A model generated the notes under the pieces. It made no database searches. It was not told where the DNA came from and worked only from the letters and a program-made list of their open reading frames with translations. 64,000 bases of DNA from Gymnopus androsaceus JB14 (taxonomy: Eukaryota > Basidiomycota > Agaricomycetes > Agaricales > Omphalotaceae), in assembly GCA_009733575.1 (NCBI GenBank), contig ML769458.1, forward strand, positions 62,001 to 126,000, in the 5' to 3' direction. The position numbers and the translations under genes are program-made. Positions 10,531 to 23,097 of this stretch are shown here, one piece after another. How positions within the stretch are numbered: position 1 is the stretch's first letter; the number at the start of each line of letters is the position of its first letter.

Positions 10531-13500
10531 TTGGCGTGCTGTGGGTTCCAGAATACCGTGATTGCCATTGGACCCACACGTACCAACAAACAGTTTGAAA
10601 AACTGAGTCAAACTGTGCCATTTCAGCTTCTTTCTTATCCCTCCCATCCATTCGCTCCAAAATGCCCCCCCAAGAGATTGTCCTCTCCTACTGATTCTTC
10701 CCCTTGTAAGAGGGCCAAAAAGTCCCCATTGGGATGTCCTTCTCCCTCCTCACCCTCTTCTCCCCATCCTGCTGCTGCAAACTTGACAACGTCTGGGCAG
10801 AACCCTCCTACTTCTGGTCCTCCTTCTGTTTCCTGGCGGACTGCGAGTTCTGCGGAAATTGATGAAGTATTGAAATCCGTTTTTCAACTTGGTGGCCATT
10901 CTTTTGACATTGATGCCTCAGATGTCGAGTGGCGTGGGGTCACTTGACGGTTGAACCATTGTGCTTGTTGTGAGTGGAAGGGGGAAGTATGTAGTGCTTC
11001 GACTGGCACCAATTTAGTATGTGATACTTGTCAGCGGGCCCACAAGGGTTGTTCAATTGGCATTGCGTATCGTTATCGGTTGTTTGCCAAGTGCATATTC
11101 TGTTTTTCCTTTTTCCTTGCATTCTAATTGGGAATTGTAGTCGATTCAATGCTCCCTTTTCCTGGGCCAGGCAGGAGTTCAATTCTTGGATGGCTCATTT
11201 GAACCCCTGCTCGTACAACTCATACCACCAGTCCTCCCCCTTCTTCACCAGTCTTGAGGAGGCCATCCAATATGTTGCTCATTCCACTGGCCCACCCCCT
11301 CCTTCTTCCGAGCATGTTGGCCCTCCTGGTCCTGGTCGCATTGTCAAATTGTCGCCATACCAGTTGTCTCCCTCCCAATCTCATGCTCCCATAAGTCCCT
11401 TGGGTCCCCCTTATTAGCCTTGTGCTCCTGGTTCCCAAAGCTCCCCCCGCAAACTAGCTAATAGTGCTAAAGTTGTGGTGGCCACGCCCTCCCTTGCTCC
11501 CTCGTCCTCTACTCCTGCTCCTTCCACTCTTCCTTCCGACAGGGTACGCATTGTTCATGGTCGTATGATTCGGATTCCTCCTCCTGCCCAATGTCTTGCT
11601 CCCCTTGCTCCTCCCCCATCCTCTTCTGTCCCTCTACATGTTGGCAACACCTTTATCCCTCCCAGGTTGGACCTGGCTTGAGAGCTGGAAGCTTTTGAGG
11701 CCACAGAGGCTCAGATTGCTGCTGAGAGCAAGGTCCATTTCTTCAAAGAACAGGAGCATGCTTGTCTTGCTGCGGCTGAGACTAAATGTTGTCTAGAAGC
11801 AGAGCAGCAGCGCAAGGAGAAACGGTTAGTTAAGGAGCATTGGGAGGAGGATATGCGGGAGCAGGAGAGGTTGGAGAAGAATGCTCGCCGACAGTACAGG
11901 GGTTTGGTAGTTCCCAAACAACCACCATGTCAAGCTGGCTCCTCGACATCATGTAGTTTGGGTCTCCGAACAGCAATGTCATGTTTAGTCTTGCATGATG
12001 AGGATAATGAGGATCGAGTTGTGGTAACTGCGCAGAGCTCTATCCCCACTCCTCCCGTGGATCTTCATGGTAATGTCCCCAAGACGCTGTCACCTGCTCC
12101 TCATAAAACTCCTCTTCACCCCTTGTAACCGATCCTACTTCTGGTCCTTCCCCATTCTGTCACCTGTCCCTTTGATTCCTCTCCCTAATTTTTCTCCTCC
12201 CACTAATCTTCCTGACTGTTGGTCCCCTGTCCCTTGTTGAGCATGGTCTCCTACTAGGGTCATTGAATGTCCCGGGTTGGATGGAGATGCTTATTGTTGG
12301 GCTCATATTGCCATTGCATTGAGTGGCAACCCTGCGTAGCCAATCTTTGGAACGTGTATGGTGACAGTCATTGGCTAGCTCTCCCCCATCTGGCTCATTG
12401 GGAACCTTTGGTAAGATGTCCCTTTTCCTTCCTCTGAATCTCTTTCTCAACCTCCATCTTCTCCTAGCCCCCTATGCCTGTCCTCAGTAATCACAATATT
12501 GGCTCACTTCAACAGGAGCTGTTAGATATGCAGAGGCGTCTCAACTCTGCTCAGTTGGACCTTGAGACTGAGTGGGCGCGCAACCGGATGGTCACTGTGC
12601 AGACCTGGCATTTGGAAGCTCAACTCGCTGACCTTCATTGCCTGAACTCAGAGCAAGAGCGGATGATGAAGAACCATCAGGTGGAGTACGAGTTGCTTCA
12701 GGGTGAAGTGAAGACTTTGGTGGACAGTGCTGCAGCTTCAGCTGCTAGTGCTGCCCAAGCTAAGGCTTACAAGGCTTTGCTGGTTCCTGGTTACCCTGTA
12801 CGTTCCTCTTTTTTCCTCCTTTGTGAATGTCTATCCAGCTTTTCCCCTCTAGGATCCCTCAGCTCAAATCAAGGATTTGGAGGATGTATTGTCAAGGTAT
12901 GAGGTAGAGCTTTGCAGGTTGGAGGAGGGACGTGGAGAGGCGGTTGACCGTGCCATCCATTGTGAGGTTGAAATTGGGAACACTTCCCAACTCATCCACA
13001 ACTTGATGGGCACTTGTGGACTTCTTCGTCAACGTGCCCGTTCTGCAGAAGGCTCTGCTAGTTCCCTCTGCGAGAGTAACTTGGACCTCGTCGCTCAACT
13101 GGGTGGTTCATATTCCCTGGATGGTGCTTCCGAGACAAATGCCCTCCTTCATACTGAGGTGAAGCAGTATCACCAAGAGCTCTCCAATGCCTTCCAACAT
13201 CTCAAATCTGCCTGCCCTGCATCCTTTCTGGCAGAGGTTGCCTGTTGGGTCAAATTTCTGGTGCAGGAGATTCGTTCGTCCCTTCTTCACAGTTGTACGG
13301 ACCCTCAGGCATATGAGCATGCTGAGGAGGCTAGTGAACGTCTTCGCCTGCACCTTCAAGAGTGCCTCTCCCGCATGGAGCAATCCTTCACTTTCCTCCT
13401 TCGGGTGCCTGGCCGGTATTGTGAAGGGTTTGCACCCTTGGTGGAACAATATAGCGCTGTTGTCTCTGGTTCTTTGCTGAGTTTTGCAGAATATGCCGGT

Positions 13501-14074
13501 TTGGTGCCTCCCTCCCATCATGGTACCCATTGGCCACTCTATCCTCTCCTCCCTTTTGACACTTCACAACCCTTGGGTTGTGCTCCTCCTTCCAATTCCC
13601 TTTGTCATATTCTCTTCCTTCCGCTCTTATCCCGCATGCGTGTGGATGCCTGTGACCTACTTTGGGCTCAACTCCAGACTTGTATTGAGGATAACAAGTA
13701 CTGGGAGTCTAGGGCAGCATCCCTTCTGCACTTGGAGGGGGCATTGGTGGACCTTTGTCCCCCCCCCCCCACTCCAGCCAGCCCTGATGCACCTGTATAC
13801 TCCTGCAATGATGGTGAAAACATGTACATAGATGGGTCGGATGATGGTGGTGAAGGTGAATTGCATGGAGATGCTGGGGATAGAAGTGAGTGGGGTGGAG
13901 TACAATGGCGATGTCAACATGTGTGGCAATGGTGCTGTCAGTGAGGAGGCTGAGGACAAGTCTAATGTGGTGGTTCCACTGCAGGGTTCAGTTGCCGCTT
14001 TCCTTACCTGTACTACTACTCCTCCTCCTCCCTCTGCTGTATCCTGCCCTGTTTCTCCAACATACTCTTGCTAA
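10531..14074 (+). pseudogene. antisense Zn-finger/coiled-coil gene inside gypsy element
   Basis: The reading frame runs through two GT-AG introns (11091-11140 and 12798-12852), and the frames before and after each intron agree. The protein starts with a Ser/Pro-rich region with a basic patch near 10700-10735. It continues with a C-x2-C-x6-C-x9-C-x2-C-x6-C zinc-finger-like motif (10961-11056), a proline-rich stretch, a Glu/Lys/Arg-rich coiled coil (11680-11900), another coiled coil (12490-12790), a largely helical block (12853-13650) and an acidic Gly-rich tail. Nonsense codons at 10945, 11415, 11679 and 12126, a degenerate stretch 12129-12473 and a frame change near 13860-13930 break it, but 12853-13941 stays open. 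I do not recognise a named family. It sits between the chromodomain stop and the polypurine tract of the minus-strand element, so it is probably an accessory gene of that element. Confidence 0.55.
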
Positions 14075-14380
14075 ACTATCACATTCCTCTTTTCTTGTCC
14101 ACTTGTGTTTCACTTCTTTCCCTTTACTTGTTCTTTTCCCATTTTGACTCCGTATATATCTAAAATAGTTAGAATTAAAATTTCTTGTTGTTTAATAAGT
14201 GAAAAATGTGTGTTTGAATTGTTAGTAAAAATGAAAGGGCCGTTTCTGTCCATTCAGCATTCTGCATTGGAAAGTGAAGAGTATCTGTGCATTGATAAAA
14301 AGGTAACACCACAAGTGCGGGGTGGAATGCTTGAAAGGGAAATAAGTGAGTGGGACTTAACATTGTTAGGTGTCCCCTTG

Positions 14381-16480
14381 CTACTCCTCCTCCTCCCGAT
14401 CTTCCCCCTGTTCTTCCCCCATCTTCCGCAACTCTTCCAGGAGCTCCCTCCGTAGCTTCCTCTTCTTTGGGTGGGCCTTTTCCCACTTCTCAATCAGCTC
14501 AATGCCACCCGCCATGCTTTGCCATGGGACCCACTCATTGTATTCCTCTCTGTAATCCTTCCACTTCACTAGATACTAGATTTCGTTACTTCCACCTTTC
14601 AGTGGTTGGGAGTCCAGGACCTTCTCTATGTAGTATTCTGCGTTTCCGTTAATGAAGACTGGTGGGGGTGGTTCTCGCTTGCATTTGAACACATCCTGGT
14701 GATGAATCTTCAGGTGGTCAACATGGAAGACATAGTGGATTTTTTTTGAGATCACCCGGGAGGTCTAGTCAGTATGCATGGCTCCTGATTTTCCCCAGGA
14801 TTTGGTAGGGACCCGTGAATTTGTTGTTGAGTTTCTTTGTTGGACAATGTGTTTTGATGTTCTTCATGTCCAGCCATACCAAGTCCTCCTCCCACTACTC
14901 CGGGCTTTCTTCCCGCTTCTTCTTTGCGTACTTCTCGTAATTCTCATTTGCGACCTTCAGCTCCCCCTTCAAGTACTCATGGAGTTCATGCAGTTGGGAT
15001 GCGTAAGCGTTGACGTCTGTGTTAGACACTTTGTCCAGTTTGATTGTGAGTTTCGGGTGGTATCCCTTATTTGCGAAGAAGGGCGACACTCCTGTTGCAC
15101 TGTGGGGTGAGTTGTTGTACACAAACTCGGCCATTGGAAGGAGTTTGTGCCAGTTGTCCTGGTCGTAGGCACAGTAAATTTGTAAACATACTTCCAACGA
15201 TTGGTTGACCCACTCCATTTGTCCATCTATCTGTGGGTGGTATGCTGTAGATAGGCGCGCTTCGATGTGAAGGGCCATGCACAGTTCGGTCCAAAACTTG
15301 CTGATGAACAGTGAACCCCTGTCCAATATGATGTTTGACGGGAGTCCATGTTTTGCGAATACGTGGGTAATGAATAAGTCCGCGAAGTCCTTAGCTTTGT
15401 TGGTCATGTAACATGGAATGTAAATTGCTTGTTTTGTTAAGTGGCAAACCACTACCAGGACTGCATCAAATGCCTCCTCTCCCTGGGTCTTTGGGAGCTG
15501 GACGATGTGATTGAAAGATATGGAATCCCAGGGTTGTTCCCCTGTCGGGAGGGGTTTTAATGATCCAAAGGGTTTGTGTTGCCATGATTTTGCTCTGGCA
15601 CAGTTGTGGCAACCCCTAACGTAGTTTTGGATGTTGTCCGACATGCCCCTCCAGTAGAATAGTTAAGATACCAGTTTCCTGGTTTTCCGTTCACCCAGAT
15701 GACCTCGTAGTGGGTGGTCATGGTAAGCCTGAATGATGTCCACCCAAAGTCTCCCCACTTGAGGCACATAAATCCTCCCTCCCCTTCTCAGAAGCCCTTC
15801 ATCTGTCACTACCTCCAACTCTTGTCCCTCTCTTATCTCCTTTGCCTTTTCTTTCATGTAGGTGTCAGGTCGACTCCCCTCACCCACTCTATCAGTGGGG
15901 TCTTGTTGAGGGGAACCACTGCTGCGAGGCGCTCACTGGGTTGGGTTTGCTCCTCATCCCCACTCATCACCCAACTCCTATTCTTTCCACACTCCTTGCA
16001 GTCTTGTACATGTTGTTGTACATCCCTGGCCATTCCTGGCCAGTAGTATTGCTGCATGACTAGTCCCAATGTGCTTCTGTGGTTTGGGTGGAATCTGTTT
16101 TTGAGGTTGTGGAATTTCTTGATGATTTCTGGATGGAACAATTCCGTCGAGGGTATGTATATATTTTCCCCTCTCCTCACCACCCCATCCGCCCACTTTT
16201 CCCCTCCCGCTTTTTCTTCCGAACCTCCTAATCTGACTTTTTCGACATGGCTGTTGGGTGGAGTGTTTCGCATTCTGGCTAAAGTCACGTCTTCCATTGC
16301 CAGACTGACGATTCCTTGTTGCACTGGCAATCTGACTGATGCGTTTAGACGGTCGGGTGGAATAAGAATTCCTTTGTTGACTAATTTAGCATGGGCAAGT
16401 TCCGCTCCCCATTTTGGATATACATCCGCTCTTAATACCCGTATTTACAACTGTAACAGGCAAAACGGGTCAGTAGATTA
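14381..16480 (-). pseudogene. gypsy pol C-terminus: integrase and chromodomain
   Basis: From right to left there are two zinc-binding H2C2-like segments: 16010-16180 with MQQYYWPGM and CKECGK, and 15590-15740 with HDHPLRGHLG and CHNCARAK. The integrase core follows, with LDRGSLF and HPQIDGQMEWVNQ, giving the second Asp and the Glu. The position of the first catalytic Asp, normally in a WxxISxDFI context, is Asn (codon 15510-15512). A chromodomain follows (about 14400-14580: KWKDYREEYNEWVPWQSM). Stops occur at 15663-15665 and 14576-14578, and there is a frame change near 15855-15885. Reverse transcriptase and RNase H are absent. It is therefore an inactive 3' pol fragment, running opposite to the gene at 10531-14074. 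Confidence 0.88.
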
Positions 16481-16489
16481 TGGACCCTG

Positions 16490-17441
16490 AAAATCCCAGA
16501 TGGTACAGTCACAGGTACTGTTACAACTGTCCCGTCTACAATGTAGTACAGTTATGGTGTCTACAATTGTTACTGTAAGATAATGAGCATGCTGTTGGTA
16601 CTTCTTAAGCATTAGGTAGCCCTCAAGACTCTTGCTCAATCACTCAGTGCCTCTCACTCATATATTTGATATAAGTAAATGCACAATGAAACATTGGTAC
16701 CTTGTGAGATGTCACCAGTGAGTGCTCTGCTAGTATGTATCAGAGTGATAGGATACTGATAGCTTATTGCTGATGTCTGGATTGGTAAATTTGTACCTTA
16801 TTGCTGCATTATGGCTGTTAGGCCATTAGTGTTGTGGTTAGCTGTAATTTGAGCATGCTACTGCATGCAAACCATTGACCACTCTGAAACTTTGCTTACA
16901 CAGTAGCCAGAAATTTTAGCCTACAGTATGTAAGCTAAGTAAGAGGTTACATGAGCTGCCTAAAACCAAGTACCACTGTCTTCCGAGTGTTTCTTCCCAA
17001 TGGTAGTAACAGTCACAGTTTACTTAATTGAGTTCACCTGTTCTTAATACTTTTCAATGCAAAACTAGGAATGGGCAAGGGAGTTTGTATGTAACTAGTT
17101 ATCATTATTCTGCACTTATTGATGTCTCCAATTGCACTAGGCAATATTGAATACACCTAATAAAAAAATACAAAAGTGTGTCACTATATGCACAGAAATC
17201 TTGACTTACATAGTGGGCGTACTGCACTGCAGCATGTTTTGAAAAAACCCAAGTGCTCACCATGCCATGGTCACTGTGAATTTTGGAATTATCATGAAAT
17301 AAACTTTTCAACATTGGTATGTACATTGAGAGCCATATGTATGCCTTTAAGACATTGAATTAAGGCCAAGAGCATTGAAATAACGATTGTAGACACCATA
17401 AGTTCGTCATAAGTTAGCATAAGGTAGTTTGTCGGAAATTC
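16490..17441. other. intergenic, no gene seen
   Basis: AT-rich sequence with short frames only. The boundary of the truncated gypsy element lies somewhere at its left end. Confidence 0.45.
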
Positions 17442-18037
17442 AAACTCCGCTACCTTATGGTACTTTGCCGAGATTTGCCGTTAAAAATACATTTACAATG
17501 TCTTTAAAAATGCAAATTTCACAGCTCGAAGGGTCAAAACACCAGTGTTATTGATATGCAATATACACTATAGCTCTTATGCATTGTTCCAGCCAGTTAA
17601 ACAAGCATATATGCGTGTGCCACCTCAGTGTCGTGGGTTTAACTATCATGATATTGAGCAGTGTTGAGCAGTATTAAGCTTGTGAATCAGCGTCAGAATC
17701 CGAGATGGATGTATTAGTACTTAACCCAAACTAAATAGAATCTGAAATCTGTTGGAAATCACTGCCATTCTTGGTTGTTTGTGGAAATAATTATAAATAC
17801 CATAGATTGTGGTCACAAGATGACTAACTAGGTTCCCCTTATCTTATTAGTGCTGTAATGTCTTTTATACAACATTTCTGAGCTCTCTGGAATATAAAAA
17901 ATAAGATAAGGTAGAATAAGGTGATAAGGTAGAATAAGGTAGATAAGGTAACTTGGTCGACCAAGTTAACTTAAGGAACTTAAAGGTACTTTAAGTTAAC
18001 TTGGTAAGGATAAGGTAAGGATAAGGTAGCGGAGTTT
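17442..18037. mobile_element. small inverted-repeat element with AAGGTA word array
   Basis: AAACTCCGCTACCTTAT at 17442-17458 recurs inverted as ATAAGGTAGCGGAGTTT at 18021-18037. The right part of the interior (17895-18030) is an array of ATAAGGTA-like words and contains the perfect palindrome AACTTGGTCGACCAAGTT near 17950. No coding capacity and no clear target duplication. I infer a non-autonomous DNA element. Confidence 0.5.
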
Positions 18038-18135
18038 AAAAATCTAAGGTAAATTGGTAGCCACCCTTGTTACATGTGTTGTTTTAGGACACATCATCAA
18101 TCAACCCATGCAATTTTGCACAATAAGAAAACACA

Positions 18136-18828
18136 CATCAGCAAAACCTGGGTGTACTCTACAGAACTGGACAGTTCTGTACAGCACTCATAGCAGCCAT
18201 AGCAGCCATAGCAAGGTAGCCCTCTGTCCAGAACTATGGAGTGCTATGGATTGCTATGGATTGCTATGGATTTCACAGGAACACCATCTGTCAGGCTCTA
18301 TTCGATTCAAAATATATTAGTATTTTGAATTGTTTTGTTGGCTCTCGGTGAGACAAAAACAGGATGAAAATAATCACGGAATTGTATTATATTATTGTGG
18401 TCATTAGTAGTACAGTAGGACAATTAATACGGTAGTAGCAAAACTAGTAGAACAATTCCGACACTAATATAACTATCTGTAAAATTAGAAGTAATGGCAC
18501 CGAGACATCAAACAGACATTGAAGGCTTGAATGAGACTACTTACCGTGATGTCCAAACTAAAGCGGCTCAGGATTGCTGACTTGGAAGAAAAAACAGAAC
18601 TTGTCGAAGCTGCGACGGTGCATTGGTTCTTACTTACATAGTGTGCGCGGGAGAAAATGACAGCTGTCAAATAGTGATGGCAGATGACAGCTCGCTCAAA
18701 GTTGCGGGAATCCCACAGGAGTTCATAGGAACTCATAGGAGCTCATAGCACTCCATAGTTCTGTGGAGCACTATGGCTGCTATGATGTGCTATGAGTTGC
18801 TATGACCTCCACCCAGGTTTTGCTGATG
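18136..18828. mobile_element. CATCAG-type element a (CATAGCA word array), 693 bp
   Basis: CATCAGCAAAACCTGGGTG at 18136-18154 is repeated inverted, ending at 18828. It is flanked by the dinucleotide CA on both sides (18134-18135 and 18829-18830), a putative 2-bp target duplication. Next to each end lies an array of CATAGCA/TGCTATG-type words in both orientations (about 18190-18270 and 18720-18805). The middle is non-repetitive and non-coding. Same termini as the elements at 23098 and 61230. Confidence 0.8.
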
Positions 18829-18830
18829 CA

Positions 18831-21788
18831 AGTGCAAGCAATCCTTCTACTTATGGCTGAGTCTGGTGCAATTTTTGGTGTGATACAGGTTTGTGATTTT
18901 CTCAAGTGTCAGGAGATACCTGGTGTTATGATTTGTTATATGAAAAGCTCATCATCATTATCATTGATGTACTGGACATTTATGCAGCTCACCCATCACC
19001 TGTTGAAATTGCCAACTCCTTTTTTGTGGAATTATATATATACGGTGCTGTAAGTCTGATTCTATTCTGTTATCCGGTTATAACATTTGACATGGCCCTC
19101 CCTGGAGATTAGTTCAGTCCTAAATAAGAGCTAAATAAATCAATATTGCTAGACCATGGAGTTCAGGTTTTGCTTGGGTTTTGCAATTTTTTTTTGATTT
19201 TAATTTGATTTCCTTCTTCTTGGATAGAGTACCTATCAACTTTTTGTTCAAGATATGGAGAGATTAGGGCATGTGGCTGTTTGCTGCCATATCTGGTTCC
19301 ATCTCTATTTCAGTATATGCGCTTGATGCATTCTTTGTATATTTGAGTTTATCTGTAGTTATTGTTTGGCTATTTGGTTAACAGATATTGTAGATAGTTC
19401 ATCCATTAGAAATAGTTTGTCTTGCACTTTGAAGTTATCCCCTGCGCATTTACTAGGGCTTACCTGCTATAGACCAGAGTGAAATCATTTTGCTCAATTT
19501 TATTCCAACACTTTTGTCACTTTGTGCCATTTTTGATATATTACTCTGCTCTTACTGGTCTAAGAAATCTGGTTGAGGAAATACTTAAACTATTTTCCAT
19601 ATTGATGTATTCATGTCTATCATGATGTATGACTCATGAGCCTGTGTTTATAACACATTCATTGAGAGGCTAGAGTCCTAATGCTCCATCAGCAAACCTG
19701 AGTATTCTGTACAAAGCCCACAGCACTTATAGCACCCATAGCAAGGCACCCCTCCATCAGCAAAACCTGTATTCTCACTGGAGAAAAACCAATAGATTTT
19801 GAGCATATCTGGAGCAAGCTTAGGATTCATAGCTCAGTCAAAAGCAGAAACTACCATAATCTGAAAAGAAGTACATTGTTCCTACTTAGAAGTTAGATGT
19901 GTGAATGAAATGATTTTCTAATAATATTCAATCCACCTTGATCCATGATTCAATTTCCGTTCACAAGTCCTTCAGTTTCGGACTTGTAGATTGTAGGGAG
20001 ACTTTGCCCTGCCAGAAGGCGAGGCTCTTAGTGTACACATTGATACACATTTCCAAACCAAATACTCTGCGATGGTAGCCATGGTTTACTCGTGTTCATG
20101 TCCGACAATACCACTGCAAGCACTTGTTTGGGTATACTTGTACATGTCCAGTTCATATATCATTGATGCTGCTGAACTGGTGCTTGTCCGGTTCTCTAGT
20201 ACTTACCGTCACCTAGTACTTTTGCATTGATGTTATTTCTAGGTTTTATATGTGATTATTATGGACCCAACTGACCTCTGAGGCCGTGGCCGTATTGGCA
20301 TGCTTTTCTCGTCGAATGTGCTATCCCAAATCCCGGTTTTTTGTCATTCGCTCCCGATAACATGGATCCAGATACAGCAAACGAGGATTGGTGCGGTGCA
20401 CCTGCAGAATCTGGAATAGAGGAAAAGGCCAATCCCTGAGAGGATTGAAGTCCAGGTAAAGGGATCCATACAGTTGTTTGGGCACTATAATCATATCAAA
20501 AGGCACATTTAAAATTTTGATGGTAATTCTCGCTTTGACCTGCATAGCCGGGAGCATTCTGGGCGCTTAACCCTTGACACCTCTCTGCCAGTGTCTCCCA
20601 ATCGACTGTACACCTTCCTCGGCTTCTTTCACAACCGCGTGGATATGTGCTGAGCCTTTTGTATCTTGGAAATCTGTTTACCGGATTAAGAGAGAAAACA
20701 CGTCCTGTACTCCACTTCGACTCAGACACCCCAACTTGAGACAAATATACACTATGGGCTAGTACCGTCTAGCTTGGTACAAACCCTGCGACGTCAACGC
20801 TTCTCTTCTCAAGGCCTCTGGATTAATTGAACAAAATATCAAACAGGACGAGAAGACAGAAATCCGAAGGGAAAAAAGATGCAAGTACGGTGCAGATGCA
20901 TTTAACACAACTGTAGTTAGCCAAGCCCAGTAACAACTTGGGAGAGGACAGGGCTTTGAGGACCGCAAAATGGGAGCAAATGAGTGAATGAGAGAGACAG
21001 CCCAAAAAGAAAGGCCAGTTCAGCTGAAATTCAACTTTGAAAAAGAATGAAGGAATGTGCACAATACGTCCTTCCCATCCAATACATCCATTAGTCAAGC
21101 AAACTCGACCAGTCAAACAAATGCAAGCATCCCATCTCCCTGGTTCACGTTGGTACGCTCAGAGTCAGAGCCAAGTTGGAGCAGCATCCCAAATTCCAAA
21201 AAACACAAGCATTGAGACAAACGCGCTGTCGCCCAAAGACACAAATTGTTTATGGATATATATTTGTCTTGGTAGAACCGTATTCTATTCCGAGCCCAAG
21301 ATTGCAGACGGTAAATACCTCATATGCATGACTCAAATTGAATCCCTGGGACTTGGCGGGCTCAGGGCTTGCTAAGCTTTACTTTAAGATGCCTTGATGG
21401 TGCAAGCTCTCTAGACATACCTTCTTTTGAGAAGCTTAGAAGGGAAGGGATTGGCTAGATGTGAGCGGAACTTCATGCAAAGGTGAAGCGAAGGAAAGAA
21501 GGAAAAGATACACTCAATTAATTGACAACAAAGGAAAAAAAATTCGTAAAACATACCCAGATCCCGCATCACATCCCGAGCACTACTGTGTGCGGGTTGG
21601 CAGTGTAAACCAAGTGTGAATACGCACTCCATCATCGTAGTTGAAATTTTGAATGCGAGATCTGAAGGTTGAGATCAATGACACTGATTTGTACAAGTGT
21701 CAGGTGTTTGCAAGAGGTGTTGACAGGTGTCGACAAGGGGGTTTGAAGTCTGAGCGTTGGGAGCCCCAGACACAGATCTTGTATACAA
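18831..21788. other. long gene-poor stretch
   Basis: About 3 kb without a convincing gene. Frames at 20321-20744 and 20823-21116 (minus) have no recognised motifs. It includes two truncated CATCAG-type ends at 19687-19789. Confidence 0.4.
19687..19789. mobile_element. two truncated left ends of CATCAG-type elements
   Basis: The first piece (19687-19754) starts CATCAGCAAACCTGAGT and continues with CACAGCACTTATAGCAC words, as in element a. The second (from 19755) starts CATCAGCAAAACCTGTATT and continues into CACTGGAG, as in the 23098 element. No matching right ends are found nearby, so these look like remnants. Confidence 0.6.
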
Positions 21789-22295
21789 AAATGATTACAA
21801 TTGTAGGTTTTACTTTATTCTACAAATTATTACAGTTGTAAGTACCATCAATTAATATTATATCACTAGTACTGTATTCGGCGCGCAAACTTCGGGCCTG
21901 CCTCGTTTGCGCTTATTTCGACAGGCGGAAACCCCTAACCCTAACCCCAACCCCTAACCGCTAACCCAGCATGTTTGGCAATGCCGGACTAGCTCTCTTA
22001 TGTTAGGGTTCACCCTTCAGGCGAACCCTAACGAGAGCTAACCACGACATTGCATAGAAAGAAAAATAAAGTAAAACTCAATTGTACACATCAATGATTC
22101 GAACGCTCATCGACAGGTATGTAGTTCATCAAACATGTCTAATTTGGCAGCTGAGAATACCGCTTTGCCATCAGGCGCATGTAAATTTCATAATGTAATT
22201 TAACTAGATTACATCACCGTTGTTAGGCTGTATTTAGGTGTATTACAACTGTAGTAATTTGTAGAATAAGTTAAAACTGACAATTGTAATCATTT
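21789..22295. mobile_element. MITE with ~52-bp inverted ends and telomere-like interior
   Basis: The left arm (21789-21842, AAATGATTACAATTGT onward) matches the inverted right arm (22241-22295) with few mismatches. The interior carries CCCTAACCCTAACC-type words (21930-21970) and an inverted pair GTTAGGGTTC/GAACCCTAAC flanked by AGCTCTC/GAGAGCT (about 21991-22039). No coding capacity; no clear target duplication. Confidence 0.75.
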
Positions 22296-23097
22296 GTCAA
22301 CGAGACTGGTGTCGTAGGTTGGCGTTGGCGTGAGGACTCGATGTCTTCTGTCTCTTAAACCGTGAAAGAGACGAAACTTGAGTTAGTTAGATCACGCAAG
22401 GCTTTATGAATTAGACTGACCACATCCCATGTTGTCATTTGCTGCCTGCTATACCAATCATCAATGCATGCATGAATTTACTGTTCAGCATTGACATTTG
22501 TCCACGGTGGTCGTTTTGATTCAATGCGTACTTGAAAAATGTACATATAGTCCCAGTCAAACAGCAAGCGTCATGTTGCAAGCACTTGTATATCCGAATT
22601 TCGCATCTTGTGGTCGGGATTGTAGGCCCGAACAAGCTCCTACATTTTTCGGTATGTCAGATAAATTAAACGCCACATGATAGGTCTTCTCCACGGTGAT
22701 ATAGCCCAGGCACAACCACTCATAGTATATAGTAGTTTAGCTTAGTGGTTATATTACTACGGTTATGGTGCCTTGTCCTGTAGTTTTCTGCTTGCAGCCA
22801 GGTTCGATTACTGATGTTTTCAAGAGTAATTTTTTCAAAGAATTCCCTTTATGTAACATGCTGAGTGGGTGGTTAGGGGTTCGGGGTTGAGCAGGTTAAT
22901 GTTTAGGGGTTAAGCCTACAGTAATTATACTCATTCAATTTCTGCAGCATCTTCAGGAAATCGCTGTATCAAATGGGTCACAATTTTGATGGGCTGTCCA
23001 CACTAAATTAATCTCCAAAAAACAAAACTGTTTGAGAGTCAAGATTGAATCCAGAAAGACATACATGTCATTCAAAAAACGAAGTTTGCTGAACAAA
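22296..23097. other. intergenic, includes a tRNA-like stretch
   Basis: No gene seen. Near 22733-22810 there is a TAGCTTAGTGG word followed about 60 bases later by GGTTCGATTAC. These resemble the A and B boxes of a polymerase III promoter, but a tRNA clover-leaf does not fold well. Confidence 0.35.

Larger units (their letters stand above)
9968..16480 (-). mobile_element. Ty3/gypsy chromovirus remnant, 5' truncated
   Basis: On the minus strand the order is integrase, chromodomain, a long non-pol interval, polypurine tract, LTR. This is the 3' half of a chromovirus. Gag, protease, reverse transcriptase and RNase H are missing upstream of 16480, and no 5' LTR is visible. The interval between the chromodomain (ends 14381) and the polypurine tract (about 10481-10495) is about 3.9 kb and carries a gene on the opposite strand. 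The right edge at 16480 is where protein similarity fades and is approximate. Confidence 0.75.

Noticed and set aside
21925..21975. CCCTAA-type repeats as a chromosome end
   Set aside because: Only a few degenerate units, enclosed by MITE inverted ends; not a telomere.
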